Positions 23,300 through 32,718 of a DNA stretch of 45,904 nt are shown piece after piece (position 1 is the stretch's first letter; the number at the start of each line of letters is the position of its first letter). The notes under the pieces were generated by a model. It made no database searches, was not told the origin of the DNA, and worked only from the letters and a program-made list of their open reading frames with translations. A program made the translations under genes and the position numbers. Source of the DNA: Dysgonamonadaceae bacterium (lineage in GTDB: Bacteria > Bacteroidota > Bacteroidia > Bacteroidales > Azobacteroidaceae); the NCBI GenBank assembly GCA_031260045.1, contig JAIRKO010000012.1:1-45904 (forward strand), given 5' to 3'.

Positions 23300-25768
23300 T
23301 TATTCCCTAAAATAAACCCGCTTCACCCGCGGCGAAACGGAAGTCAAAATCTCATAAGGAATGGTTTGCAATTGATTAGCCAAATCGGTAACGGTGATTT
23401 CCTTTCCGAAAATAATGGCTTCGTCGCCTTCTTCCGCGTTGGCGTCCGTAACGTCCGCCATGCAAATATCCATGCAAATATTGCCGATAAAGGGGCATTT
23501 TTTCCCATTCACGAATACTTGCCCAAACCGGTTTCCCAGCCGTCGGTCCAAGCCGTCGGCATACCCAACGGGCAGGCAGGCTATGCGGGAAACGCGCGTC
23601 AGAGAGCCGTTGCGCCCATAGCCTACAGTCTCGCTTTTCCCAACCTCGCGGATTTGCAGGATGCGGGTTTTGAGCGTTGCAACCGGTTCCAAAACCTGCG
23701 AACCCGCCGCCGAAATCCCGTACAAGCCGACGCCCAGCCGCACCATATCCATCTGCGCTTCAGGAAAACGTTCTATGCCTGCCGAATTGAGAATGTGCTT
23801 GAGGACGGGGTAGTCAAGTTCCTTTTCCAGCAGGGTCGCCGTTCCTGTGAAATGCTTGATTTGCGCCTGCGTGAAACCGTCCAAATCCGGCGAATCGCTC
23901 CCCGCCAAATGGGAAAAAACCGATTTTACCGCAATGCCCTGCTGACCGTCCAACTTTTCGACCAGCGCGGGAATATCGTTTGCGCCGAACCCCAAACGGT
24001 TCATGCCGGTATCAAATTTAATGTGAACCGGATAGTGCAGGATGCCGCGCCGTTCGGTTTCCCGGACGATGGCGTCGAGAATATTCCGGTTGTATATTTC
24101 CGGTTCCAAGCGGTATTCAAACAGGGTTGCGAAAGCGTGTTCTTCGGGGTTCATCACGAGTATCGGCACGGTGATACCTTCGCGCCTCAACTCCGCGCCT
24201 TCGTCGGCAAGCGCCACCGCCAGATAATCAACGCCGTGTTCCTGCAAAGTTTTAGCCAATTCGTAAGAACCCACGCCGTAACCAAACGCCTTGACCATGC
24301 AAATGATTTTCGTTTCCGGTTTCAGGAAAGAACGGAAATGTTGCAGGTTGTGGATTACCGCGTCGAGACTGACTTCCAGCACCGTCCGGTGGGCTTTTTC
24401 TTCCAACTGTTCGGAAATACGCTCGAAGCGCGATTGGCGCGAGCCTTTGATGAGTATAATGGAATCTTTCAGCGTGCGCCAATTCCCCGAATCAAGGAAA
24501 CTTTCCGTAGTCGGATGAAATTCCTTTTCCATGTCGAACAAATTGGAATGGGACATCAGGCTGGGACCAATGCCGATGATGCGCTCCACCTTTTCCTTCC
24601 CGACCATTTCCGCCACTTTCCGGTAAAACGCGGCGGGAACCATGCCCGACTGGAGGATGTCGGACAGTATCAACACCCGTTTCAGGCGGTTGCCCGCCGA
24701 GCGACGTTTCATGAAATCCAGCGCGATAGCAAGGGAATTGATATCGGAATTATAAGTATCGTTAATCAGAATATTGTTGCGAACGCCTTTATTAACGTCC
24801 AACCGCATGGCTACGGGTTCGAGCGCGGCGAAGCGGTGAAAGTCGGCGAACGCAGGGAAAAGGGCGAGCAGGAGGGCTAAACAGTGGATGGCGTTTTCGA
24901 TGGAAGCCTCGTCGGTGAACGGGATTTGTATCGTGCTGCGAACGCCGTGCTGCGCGTAGGCGATGATGGTTTTGTCGAATCGTTTGTCCGTTTCGACGAT
25001 AAACAGGTCGGCGTTGGGGTTGGTTTTCGACCAAGCGAATGTTTTATGGAGCAGTTTTTTCTTTTCCATGCAGTGTTTTACCGGCATTTGATCTTCGTTG
25101 TAAATGATTGTTTCCGCGTGTTGGAACAGGATTAGTTTTTCGAGGCATTTTTCTTCCATAGAGGAAAAGTTTTCCTGATGCGCGTCGCCGATGGTTGTGA
25201 AAATACCGGCGGTGGGGCGGATAATCTCTTCCAAACGTCGCATCTCGCCCGGCAGGGAAATACCGGCTTCAAAAACGCCCAGTTCGGATTGCTCGTTCAG
25301 TTGCCAAACCGAGAGGGGAACGCCCGTTTGGGAGTTGTAGGAGCGAGGGGAGCGGACAATCGCCGATTGATCATGCAGCAGTTGGTAGAGCCATTCCTTC
25401 ACGACCGTTTTGCCGTTGCTGCCGGTGATGCCGACGATGGGAATATTGAACCGCCGACGGTGGTGAGCAGTTAGTTGCTGCAAAGCGGAAAGTGTGTCGG
25501 CGACCCGAAGCAGGTTGGCTTTCGGCATCTCGTCCATGCCCGCAAACGAATGTGCGGTAACGAAATTGCGGACGCCTTTTTCGTAGAGGTTGCGGATGTA
25601 TTTGTGTCCGTCGTTCCGGTCGGTGGGCAGAGCGAAAAACAGGCTGGCGGCGGGGTCGGAGAGCGAGCGGCTGTCGGTCAGCAGGATTTGAATGTCGGCG
25701 GCATTTTCGGAATGAAGGGCGGGGGTTGCTTTGATGATTTGGCTGATTTCGCGGATGGAATAGTTCAT
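23300..25768 (-). CDS. murF-alr: Bifunctional UDP-MurNAc-tripeptide:D-Ala-D-Ala ligase / alanine racemase
   Basis: 822 aa. Residues 1-450 are MurF: the ATP loop GITGSNGKT (113-121), NDTYNSDINSL and SDILQSG. It adds D-Ala-D-Ala to the UDP-MurNAc-tripeptide. Residues about 460-822 are a fold-III alanine racemase: the PLP lysine is Lys493 in MVKAFGYGVG, HIKFDTGMNRLGF follows, and RVSRIACLPVGYADGLDRR carries the catalytic tyrosine region. Joining the D-Ala maker to the D-Ala-D-Ala user is a known Bacteroidota fusion. The gene ends 30 bp before a gap with a repeat; another repeat pair lies upstream. Confidence 0.95.
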   Translation of the reverse strand: MNYSIREISQIIKATPALHSENAADIQILLTDSRSLSDPAASLFFALPTDRNDGHKYIRNLYEKGVRNFVTAHSFAGMDEMPKANLLRVADTLSALQQLTAHHRRRFNIPIVGITGSNGKTVVKEWLYQLLHDQSAIVRSPRSYNSQTGVPLSVWQLNEQSELGVFEAGISLPGEMRRLEEIIRPTAGIFTTIGDAHQENFSSMEEKCLEKLILFQHAETIIYNEDQMPVKHCMEKKKLLHKTFAWSKTNPNADLFIVETDKRFDKTIIAYAQHGVRSTIQIPFTDEASIENAIHCLALLLALFPAFADFHRFAALEPVAMRLDVNKGVRNNILINDTYNSDINSLAIALDFMKRRSAGNRLKRVLILSDILQSGMVPAAFYRKVAEMVGKEKVERIIGIGPSLMSHSNLFDMEKEFHPTTESFLDSGNWRTLKDSIILIKGSRQSRFERISEQLEEKAHRTVLEVSLDAVIHNLQHFRSFLKPETKIICMVKAFGYGVGSYELAKTLQEHGVDYLAVALADEGAELRREGITVPILVMNPEEHAFATLFEYRLEPEIYNRNILDAIVRETERRGILHYPVHIKFDTGMNRLGFGANDIPALVEKLDGQQGIAVKSVFSHLAGSDSPDLDGFTQAQIKHFTGTATLLEKELDYPVLKHILNSAGIERFPEAQMDMVRLGVGLYGISAAGSQVLEPVATLKTRILQIREVGKSETVGYGRNGSLTRVSRIACLPVGYADGLDRRLGNRFGQVFVNGKKCPFIGNICMDICMADVTDANAEEGDEAIIFGKEITVTDLANQLQTIPYEILTSVSPRVKRVYFRE

Positions 25769-25804
25769 GTTTAGTGAAATGATTAGTGATTAATGATTAA
25801 TTTT

Positions 25805-25839
25805 CTGGATTGCTTCATCGCTACGCGGTTCGCAATGAC
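25805..25839 (-). repeat. Type-A dispersed repeat (inverted), first of a head-to-head pair
   Basis: The reverse complement begins GTCATTGCGAACCGC and ends GAAGCAATCCAG. A second copy in the opposite orientation lies at 25865-25890, so the two can pair over about 85 bp. Confidence 0.65.
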
Positions 25840-25864
25840 GCAACGGGGTTACAAACCGTACACA

Positions 25865-25890
25865 TTTGCGAGCGAAGCGAAGCAATCCAG
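25865..25890 (+). repeat. Type-A dispersed repeat, second of the pair
   Basis: TTGCGAGCGAAGCGAAGCAA then TCCAG. It lies close to the 3' end of maf at 25915. Confidence 0.6.
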
Positions 25891-25914
25891 ACTTAGCCCG
25901 ACGTAGCGCGGACG

Positions 25915-26511
25915 TTATGCCGAGCAGGGTACAAACCCTTTCAAAGCCTCATACAACATCCGAACCGGCAGCCCCATCACATTATAAAACGAGCCTTCCA
26001 AATGCTCAACCCCCACATATCCAATCCATTCCTGAGCACCATATGCCCCCGCTTTGTCAAACGGCTTGTATTTGCGCACATAATAGTCAATTTCATCGTC
26101 CGACAAAGCGGCAAAGCGAACTTTGGAAACGGCAAAGAAAGACGTTTGCTTCCGCAGGCTCGTCAGGCAAACGCCGGTAAATACCTCGTGCGTATTGCCG
26201 GAAAGCGCGTGCAGCATGGATTTCGCCTCCGCTTCCGACGCCGGTTTCCCGAAAACTTTACCGGCAGACCAAACAATCGTGTCGGCTGTGATTAACAGCG
26301 TATCGTCGCGCATCAAAGCCCGGTAGGCATTGGCTTTCAGTTGTGCGAGGTAAAGCGGAATTTCCTCTCTTTGCAAAGCGGCGGGGTAGGATTCTTCAAT
26401 GCCGGGCAGCGTTTTTGTTTCAAACGGAATATCCAAGCCCGCCATCAACTCCTTGCGCCTTGGCGAATTGGACGCCAAAATAATTTGGTATTTACCAGCC
26501 AAATGCTTCAT
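25915..26511 (-). CDS. maf: Maf-type nucleoside triphosphate pyrophosphatase
   Basis: 198 aa from [30 protein letters not shown] is the Maf signature, with [28 protein letters not shown] and [20 protein letters not shown]. It hydrolyses dTTP/UTP-type or modified nucleotides to keep them out of nucleic acids. Its start overlaps kdsC by 20 bp, so the two are probably co-transcribed from the kdsC side. Confidence 0.93.
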   Translation of the reverse strand: MKHLAGKYQIILASNSPRRKELMAGLDIPFETKTLPGIEESYPAALQREEIPLYLAQLKANAYRALMRDDTLLITADTIVWSAGKVFGKPASEAEAKSMLHALSGNTHEVFTGVCLTSLRKQTSFFAVSKVRFAALSDDEIDYYVRKYKPFDKAGAYGAQEWIGYVGVEHLEGSFYNVMGLPVRMLYEALKGFVPCSA

Positions 26512-27010
26512 CGTCGTGCATCCAAATCCCGTGAACTTTCAATACCTGCTCGATAATATCGCGCCCAACGCCTTTCCCGCCTTCTTTCGGGGAAATGTAG
26601 CGGGCAATCGCCTTGATTTCGGGCGCGGCGTCGGCGGGACAAGCAGGCAATCCCGCCGTTTTCATGATTTCGTAATCGGGAATATCGTCGCCGACATAAC
26701 AGATTGCTTCCGGTGGCAAGCCTGTTTTTGCCATGAAATCGCGGAACTTCTCAATTTTGTTTTTAGCCCGCAGGTAAATATGCTGAAAACCCAATTTGCC
26801 GAAGCGAATCCCTACGGCTTCCGATTCGCCGCCGGTGATAATGCCGAGTTGAAAGCCTTTTTTAACGGCTAATTGCATGGCATAACCGTCTTTGGTATTC
26901 ACAATTCGCATCGGCTCACCGCTGGGGTGCAGCGGGATGGATTCCGGCGACAGGACGCCGTCGACGTCGAAGACGAAGGCGCGGATTTTTTGTAAGTCGT
27001 AGTTTATCAT
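26492..27010 (-). CDS. kdsC: KdsC-like HAD phosphatase (KDO 8-phosphate phosphatase)
   Basis: 172 aa HAD-superfamily C0-type phosphatase with no cap domain. The nucleophile motif is [10 protein letters not shown], then [20 protein letters not shown] with TGGES, and the metal motif [10 protein letters not shown]. The ending [16 protein letters not shown] fits KdsC, which frees KDO from its 8-phosphate in lipid A core synthesis. kdsA and kdsB are not in the window. A role on a different sugar phosphate is possible. Confidence 0.88.
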   Translation of the reverse strand: MINYDLQKIRAFVFDVDGVLSPESIPLHPSGEPMRIVNTKDGYAMQLAVKKGFQLGIITGGESEAVGIRFGKLGFQHIYLRAKNKIEKFRDFMAKTGLPPEAICYVGDDIPDYEIMKTAGLPACPADAAPEIKAIARYISPKEGGKGVGRDIIEQVLKVHGIWMHDDEAFGW

Positions 27011-27055
27011 ATATGAATGTTTTTAAGAACTAAGAGTTTTCATTATTCTTAGTTC

Positions 27056-28204
27056 TCATATTTTCCTTGCTCCCTCGCCAATCACCACATCATACATTTC
27101 AGGCTTCGTGTGAAATGCCTGCTCGTATGCTTCGGTCGCCCCCTTGAGGAACGCATCCGCTTTATCCGCTTTCACCAAATTAATCGTGCAGCCGCCGAAA
27201 CCGCCGCCCATGACGCGGGAACCGGTTACGCCGTATTGCCGCGCTTGTTCGTTCAGGAAATCCAGTTCGGGAGAACTGACCGTATATTTTTTGCTCAACC
27301 CATCGTGCGTTTCATACATTTTCCGCCCGACGGTTTCGTAATCGCCTTTTTGCAGGGCTTCGCAAGCGTCGAGCAAACGCTGGATTTCTTCAATCACAAA
27401 TTCCGCGCGGACGTAATCCGTTGCGTCTGTTCGGTCTTTCATCTCTTGCAGCAGGTCGGGCGTGGCGTCGCGAAGCAGTTTCACTTCGGGATGTTTCCGG
27501 GCGATTTCGGCGACGACCCTTTCGCACGACTCACGGCGTTTGTTGTATTCGCCGCCGACAGCCAAATTGTGTTTCACACAACTGTTGATTAGCGTCAATT
27601 TGTAGCCATCGGGGAAAAACGGCACGTATTCATACGCCAGCGACCGGCAATCCAAGCGGAGCAACGACCCCGCCCTGCCCAAGCAGGAAATAAACTGATC
27701 CATGATGCCGCATTTTACGCCCACGTAGTTGTGTTCCGTAGCTTGCCCGATTAATGCCAATTCCTGACGGGTAAACCCAAAGTTAAACGTATCGTTCAAT
27801 GCAAATCCCACCGCGCTTTCCAACGCTGCCGACGACGACATGCCCGCCTCCAGCGGAACGTCGCCCGAAACAACGGCGTCGAAACCCGCAATTTCCCGTC
27901 CCCTTTTGTTCATTTCCCGGCAAACGCCGAAAATATACTTTGCCCAGCCTTCTTTCGGCTTATCCTCTTCGCGCAAGCCAAATTCCGCCTGCTCGTTCAA
28001 ATCTAGTGCGAAAACCCGCGCTTTGTACAAACCGTTGGGCTTGATTTTGCAATATATCGCCTTATCTACTGCGCCGGGGAGTACAAAACCCCCGTTGTAA
28101 TCGGTGTGTTCCCCGATGAGATTGATTCTGCCGGGGGCAGTGTATAAAACGCCGCCGTCCCCGTACAAACCGCTGAATTGTTCTTGGATTTTTGTTGTAT
28201 TCAT
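27056..28204 (-). CDS. galK: Galactokinase
   Basis: 382 aa GHMP kinase. The galactokinase signature is PGRINLIGEHTDYNGGFVLP, the phosphate loop is EAGMSSSAALESAVG, and motif 3 is VMGGGFGGCTINLV. It phosphorylates galactose in the Leloir pathway. No other gal gene is adjacent. A promoter-like TACTTTTG lies 27 bp upstream of its start. Confidence 0.95.
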   Translation of the reverse strand: MNTTKIQEQFSGLYGDGGVLYTAPGRINLIGEHTDYNGGFVLPGAVDKAIYCKIKPNGLYKARVFALDLNEQAEFGLREEDKPKEGWAKYIFGVCREMNKRGREIAGFDAVVSGDVPLEAGMSSSAALESAVGFALNDTFNFGFTRQELALIGQATEHNYVGVKCGIMDQFISCLGRAGSLLRLDCRSLAYEYVPFFPDGYKLTLINSCVKHNLAVGGEYNKRRESCERVVAEIARKHPEVKLLRDATPDLLQEMKDRTDATDYVRAEFVIEEIQRLLDACEALQKGDYETVGRKMYETHDGLSKKYTVSSPELDFLNEQARQYGVTGSRVMGGGFGGCTINLVKADKADAFLKGATEAYEQAFHTKPEMYDVVIGEGARKI

Positions 28205-28230
28205 GATATTAAAAGGTTAAATGTTGGGTG

Positions 28231-28238
28231 CAAAAGTA
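28231..28238 (-). promoter_or_regulatory. -7 element of galK
   Basis: The minus strand reads TACTTTTG, matching TAnnTTTG, 27 bp before the galK ATG. The 28205-28398 gap also holds the long hairpin at 28267-28321, just upstream of this promoter. Confidence 0.5.
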
Positions 28239-28266
28239 CAAAAATTACTTAAACAAAATTAGTAAC

Positions 28267-28321
28267 AATTCGTGTATTAGTGGCAACTATTATTTTTTTA
28301 GTTGCTACTAATGCACGAATT
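28267..28321. repeat. 23-bp inverted repeat upstream of the galK promoter
   Basis: Arms at 28267-28289 and 28299-28321 (AATTCGTG to CACGAATT at the ends, GCAACTA and TAGTTGC at the centre) with a 9-base T-rich loop. Two positions are U-G pairs in a plus-strand RNA and A-C mismatches in a minus-strand RNA. It starts 29 bp upstream of the -7 box, so it overlaps or abuts the -33 region of galK and could be an operator. It could also stop transcripts of relA/spoT. Confidence 0.6.
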
Positions 28322-28398
28322 AACCAAATAAAATTCACATTTCTCCGCCCGAAGAAACAACTAAATTTTCACCGGCTTGGCGCACGCCCAAACCTGCA

Positions 28399-30666
28399 TC
28401 AATCCGTCCTTTTCACACTCTTCACTCCTTTAATTTTCTGCAAACGGTTGATTAGGGTATTAATATCGTCTGTGTCGCAGATGGTAACTTCGATGGTGCC
28501 GCCAAAAACCCCGTCGCCGGAAGCGAGGGTTAATTTCTTCACATTGACCGACAAATCATCGGCGATAGCCCGCGCGATTTCGCTTAAAATGCCTATCCGG
28601 TCAATCCCTTCCACTTCTATGCTGCGGGGAAACGAAAAGGCTTTGTGTCCTGCCCATTCGCAGGAAATAATCCGGTCGCCGAAACGGGTTTTCAGCGTAA
28701 GCGCTACAGAACACGAGTGTTTGTGAATTTCCAACCGGTTGTCGTCGCGGACAAAACCCACCACATCGTCGCCGGGAAGCGGATTGCAGCAGGAAGCGGC
28801 AATATAATTTTTCTGGAAATTTTCTTCCTCAAGCACATATGTTTTCCCCCGATCAATTTCACGGACGCCGGTCGTATTCGCCGTCGGGCGGTTATCCGTA
28901 TTTTCTTTGGTAACCAAACCGACATTGAAAGCCTGCTTCATAAGTTTCATGAGGTAATTGCTTGATTTTTCTTTCAGTATCTTTTTGAGGTTTTCAGGTA
29001 ATAAATCCACCTGTTTTTCGGCGAGCGAGAAATATAAGTCCTCTTTTTTGGGATAGCCGTAAGACGCGAGTAATTTATCAATGATTTGGATGGATATTTC
29101 CACGTCGGCTTTCAGGAAAATATCGTCAAGTATCTGTTCGCCCTCCTTGATTTTCTCTTTTTTCCGCTTCTTCAACGAGGATTCGATTTTGGTTTTGGCT
29201 TTGGCGGTTGTTACGAACCCAAGCCATTCCGGAAAAGGCGATTGCGAGCGGGAAGTGAGGATTTCCACCTGATCGCCCGAATTGAGTTGGTGGCTCATGG
29301 GAACCAAGCGGTGGTTCACTTTTGCGCCGATGCAATGATCGCCCACATTGGTATGGATTTCGTAGCCGAAATCGAGTGCGGTCGCGCCCTGCGGCAAGGT
29401 TTTGATTTCCCCTTTGGGCGTGAAAACGAATATCTCGGAAGCGTAAAGGTTGAGTTTGATGGTGTCGAGGAAGTCCATGGCGTTGGGGCTGGGGGCTTCG
29501 AGAATATCCTGAATGCGTTCGAGCCAGCGGTCTAATTCGGTTTCTTCTTCGATTTGCGCCACGTTGCCGTGTTCCTTGTATTTCCAATGGGCGGCGAAAC
29601 CTTTTTCCGCGATTTCGTCCATTTTGGCGCTTCGGATTTGTATCTCAATCCATTGCCCGTCGGGACCCATGGCGGTGAGGTGCAACGCCTGATAACCGTT
29701 GGCTTTCGGACGGCTCACCCAGTCGCGGATGCGGTCGGGGCGCAGTTTGTAAAGATCCGTAACGGCAGAATAAATGTCCCAACACTGTTTTTTTACGTCG
29801 ACATTTGATTTCGGCTCGAAAACAATTCGGACGGCAAAAATATCGTAGATGTCCTCAAACTCTACCTTTTTCACCTGCATTTTGTTCCAGATGGAATAAA
29901 TGGATTTGACCCTCTTTTGCATCCGGTAGCGGATGCCCAACTCGTCTAATTTCGGGTGAAGCGGGGCGGCGAAATGCCCGTAAATCTCTTCTTGGTTTTT
30001 AGCCGACGCCGCGAGTTTCTGCTCAATTTGCCGGTATTCTTCGGGATGTTCGTATTTGAAACTGAGGTCTTCCAGTTCCGATTTGATGGCGAAAAGACCG
30101 AGTCGGTGAGCCATCGGCGCGTATAGATACATTGTTTCGCCGGCGATTTTATACTGTTTGGCAGGTAGCAGGGCGCCCAGCGTCCGCATATTGTGCAGGC
30201 GATCGGCTATTTTTATCAGGATTACCCGGATGTCGTCCGACATGGTGAGCAAGAGTTTGCGCATGTTTTCGGCTTGCGCAGATGCGGCTTCTGCGAAAAT
30301 GCCGCCGGATATTTTCGTTAGTCCGCCGACGATTTGCGCAATTTTATCCCCGAAAAGGTTGCGAATATCTTCCACCGTGTAGTCGGTATCTTCCACAACA
30401 TCGTGCAGGAGCGCGGAACAGATGGAAGTTGAGCCGAGACCCATTTCCTCGCTGACAATGAGGGCGACAGCCAGCGGGTGCATGATGTAAGGCTCGCCCG
30501 AACGCCTTTTCACCCCTTTGTGAGCCTGATTGGCAAACAAAAAAGCCTTGTCGATTATTTCAAACTTTTGCCGGTGGTTTGAGCGGGAGTAGCTTTCTAT
30601 CAACCGTTCAAAAGCGGTTTGAACCATTTTTTCTTCGCCGGTTGTGTCGGGGATGCGTGCGTCCAT
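28399..30666 (-). CDS. RelA/SpoT-type (p)ppGpp synthetase/hydrolase
   Basis: 755 aa. Residues about 40-190 are the hydrolase HD domain, with His63 (IMHP) and His88-Asp89 (LLHDVVEDTDY). Residues about 240-370 are the synthetase domain (DIYDIFAVRIVFEP, VSRPKANGYQALHLT, WIEIQIRSAKMDEIAE). A TGS domain follows (FVFTPKGEIKTLPQGATALD), then a C-terminal ACT domain (VEGIDRIGILSEIARAIADD). The HD residues are kept, so both activities are likely. It lies 10 bp after mltD and probably belongs to the parA-led operon. Confidence 0.95.
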   Translation of the reverse strand: MDARIPDTTGEEKMVQTAFERLIESYSRSNHRQKFEIIDKAFLFANQAHKGVKRRSGEPYIMHPLAVALIVSEEMGLGSTSICSALLHDVVEDTDYTVEDIRNLFGDKIAQIVGGLTKISGGIFAEAASAQAENMRKLLLTMSDDIRVILIKIADRLHNMRTLGALLPAKQYKIAGETMYLYAPMAHRLGLFAIKSELEDLSFKYEHPEEYRQIEQKLAASAKNQEEIYGHFAAPLHPKLDELGIRYRMQKRVKSIYSIWNKMQVKKVEFEDIYDIFAVRIVFEPKSNVDVKKQCWDIYSAVTDLYKLRPDRIRDWVSRPKANGYQALHLTAMGPDGQWIEIQIRSAKMDEIAEKGFAAHWKYKEHGNVAQIEEETELDRWLERIQDILEAPSPNAMDFLDTIKLNLYASEIFVFTPKGEIKTLPQGATALDFGYEIHTNVGDHCIGAKVNHRLVPMSHQLNSGDQVEILTSRSQSPFPEWLGFVTTAKAKTKIESSLKKRKKEKIKEGEQILDDIFLKADVEISIQIIDKLLASYGYPKKEDLYFSLAEKQVDLLPENLKKILKEKSSNYLMKLMKQAFNVGLVTKENTDNRPTANTTGVREIDRGKTYVLEEENFQKNYIAASCCNPLPGDDVVGFVRDDNRLEIHKHSCSVALTLKTRFGDRIISCEWAGHKAFSFPRSIEVEGIDRIGILSEIARAIADDLSVNVKKLTLASGDGVFGGTIEVTICDTDDINTLINRLQKIKGVKSVKRTD

Positions 30667-30676
30667 GTGGAAAGTG

Positions 30677-31939
30677 TCATATTTTGGGTACTAAGATATA
30701 CTGCCCCTCTCTCAACGCCGAATTTCTCGTGTTGTTCAGGCGCATCAAATCGGAGGCGTCGTAGCCCGAAAACTTTTTGGCGATTATATAGTAAGATTCT
30801 CCGGGCTGAACTTGATAGGAGGTTGTTTCGATGTTTCCGATTGTCGGCACAGCGCGGGTTTTCGCCGGTTGGGTTGCGACGTTTTCAACGACAGGCGGCG
30901 GACTTTGCGCGTTGGAACTTGCCATCGCGGGTTCTTTTTCCGCGAAAGCGTAAGCGAGCGAGGTAGGCAGTTTCAAGACATACGGTTTTCCGTTTCCGGG
31001 AATAACGTCTCTTCTGTATTGCGGGTTCAACGCCCTGAGTTCTTCTATGCTGATGTTCAGGACGGCGGCAATCCGGCTAAAATCCATTCGCCGGTTAATC
31101 ATTACGGTATCCGTTGCGACGGGCGTTTCCATTTTAGCCGGATAGAGTTGGTGGTAGGCATAACAATTCATCATGTAGTTGGCGGCGATGAAAAGCGGGA
31201 CGTAAACCCTTGTTTCGCGGGGAAGGTACTGGTAAATCTGCCAAAAATCCTTTTTCCCGTTCGACCGGCGGATGGCTTTGTTCACGTTTCCGGCGCCGCA
31301 ATTGTAGGCGGCGATTACCAAATTCCATTCGCCGTAAATATCAAACAGGTCTTTCAAATAACGGCAGGCGGCGTCGGTCGATTTTACCGGATCCATCCGA
31401 TCGTCAACCAGACTGTTGATTTCCAGCCCGTAACTCTTTCCGGTAGCTATCATGAATTGCCACAGTCCGGCTGCGCCCCGTCGGGAACGGGCGGTTGGGT
31501 TCAAAGACGATTCCACGATGGTTAGGTATTTCAGTTCCAGCGGCAGGTCGTATTTGTCCAACGTTTCCTCAATCATCGGAAAATAGAGAGGGTCAATAGC
31601 CAACAGGTATTCCACGGACGACCGGCGGCGGATATACTGCTCAATACATTTCTTCACGATGGCGTTGTATGGCAGTTTAATCACATTCGGGAGTTGCGAC
31701 AGCCTTTCGATGTATGTTGCATCGTTCACAGGCTGCTGTTTCCGATAGCCTTCGTGGCTGACTTTGGCGGCATAATGTTTTATATACCACGAATTTACAA
31801 GTTTGTCCCAGTTGGCGTCCCAATCTTCGGGGACTATAAAATCGGAAGCGTCCGTTTCCAAATCGGTTGGGAAATAGTCTTGCGCCTGTGTGGAGGCGCA
31901 AATAAAAAAAATGCTTAGTAATTTGATTACTTTATTCAT
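30677..31939 (-). CDS. MltD-like membrane-bound lytic murein transglycosylase
   Basis: 420 aa. A signal peptide (LSIFFICASTQAQ) is followed by an SLT goose-lysozyme-like domain with catalytic Glu143 in IVESSLNPTARSRRGAAGLW, then QFMIATGKSYGLEIN and VIAAYNCGAGNVNKA. The C-terminal 50 residues are one LysM domain (SYQVQPGESYYIIAKKFSGY). It cleaves peptidoglycan glycan strands with 1,6-anhydro products. It lacks the lipobox of E. coli MltD. Confidence 0.93.
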   Translation of the reverse strand: MNKVIKLLSIFFICASTQAQDYFPTDLETDASDFIVPEDWDANWDKLVNSWYIKHYAAKVSHEGYRKQQPVNDATYIERLSQLPNVIKLPYNAIVKKCIEQYIRRRSSVEYLLAIDPLYFPMIEETLDKYDLPLELKYLTIVESSLNPTARSRRGAAGLWQFMIATGKSYGLEINSLVDDRMDPVKSTDAACRYLKDLFDIYGEWNLVIAAYNCGAGNVNKAIRRSNGKKDFWQIYQYLPRETRVYVPLFIAANYMMNCYAYHQLYPAKMETPVATDTVMINRRMDFSRIAAVLNISIEELRALNPQYRRDVIPGNGKPYVLKLPTSLAYAFAEKEPAMASSNAQSPPPVVENVATQPAKTRAVPTIGNIETTSYQVQPGESYYIIAKKFSGYDASDLMRLNNTRNSALREGQYILVPKI

Positions 31940-31970
31940 ATGGTTGTTTTTTTATGCAAGTTTTTGCGGG

Positions 31971-32008
31971 GGATTGCGGGTTTCCGCTTCGCTATGCCCG
32001 CAATGACG
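31971..32008 (-). repeat. Half of the composite dispersed repeat
   Basis: The reverse complement begins GTCATTGCGGGCATAGCGAA and ends CCCGCAATCC, the first half of the composite element at 119-207. It lies between DUF5683 and mltD within the otherwise compact operon. Confidence 0.6.
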
Positions 32009-32045
32009 GCGAATCTCTCGCCAAGTAGCCTTTCAAGCATCAAAT

Positions 32046-32702
32046 CTAAAAAGTAAACCCTAACCGCACCCCCATAGAACGGGAAGTGGCAACCGTTTTC
32101 TCAAAAACCGCTGGCGCAACCCGCATACTCAAATCAGGGCTTACATCGAAATCAAACAGTTGCACGTCAACATACGCATCAATAATCCAAACGGCATATA
32201 CCGCAACGGTAATGAGAATGCTCATATCGCGGTAATTCCGGTAATAATCTTTTTTAGACTTCAAAGCCGAACTGAAACGGTTTCTCTGCTCAATCGTCCA
32301 TTCATCCGGATTTTTGGGATAGGAACGCGGAACATAAGATTTCCATAAATCGGTGGTTTCGTCCGCATCTTCAAAGCCCGTAAAAGCTTCTTTATAGTCG
32401 GTATACTGGCTGTTGTTCCAGTTAATGGCGTATGCGCATCCGATAAAACTTCCATACACCAGCGGCAGTTTCCAGTATTTCCGGTTGTAAATCTGTCCAA
32501 GACCGGGAACAATCGCCGAATAAAGGATTGCCCGCGTCGCATTGGGTTTAAAAATCGTATGGGGGGGCGGAAGTGCGGAGTTGTTTATGGAGTCCTCCGG
32601 CTGTGTGATAACCTGTGCTTCCGTCCTGAGAAAAGAAAAACATAATCCTGTTAATATTAAACCAATATATACTTTCAAAATCTGTAAATTTGCCGATTTC
32701 AA
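32046..32702 (-). CDS. DUF5683 membrane protein
   Basis: 218 aa. A signal-anchor-like N-terminus (LKVYIGLILTGLCFSFLRTE) is followed by a DUF5683 core: RAILYSAIVPGLGQIYNRKY and WKLPLVYGSFIGCAYAINWN. A second hydrophobic segment is at ILITVAVYAVWIIDAYVDVQ. Its function is unknown. It occurs between parB and mltD in many Bacteroidota, as here (16 bp after parB), which suggests a link to the cell envelope or division, but this is inference. Confidence 0.85.
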   Translation of the reverse strand: MKSANLQILKVYIGLILTGLCFSFLRTEAQVITQPEDSINNSALPPPHTIFKPNATRAILYSAIVPGLGQIYNRKYWKLPLVYGSFIGCAYAINWNNSQYTDYKEAFTGFEDADETTDLWKSYVPRSYPKNPDEWTIEQRNRFSSALKSKKDYYRNYRDMSILITVAVYAVWIIDAYVDVQLFDFDVSPDLSMRVAPAVFEKTVATSRSMGVRLGFTF

Positions 32703-32718
32703 GCGCCGAAATCACGAA

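Noticed and set aside
23366-24880. Long plus-strand open frame of 504 codons opposite murF-alr
   Set aside because: It is an antisense shadow of murF-alr, whose domains and motifs are complete on the minus strand.
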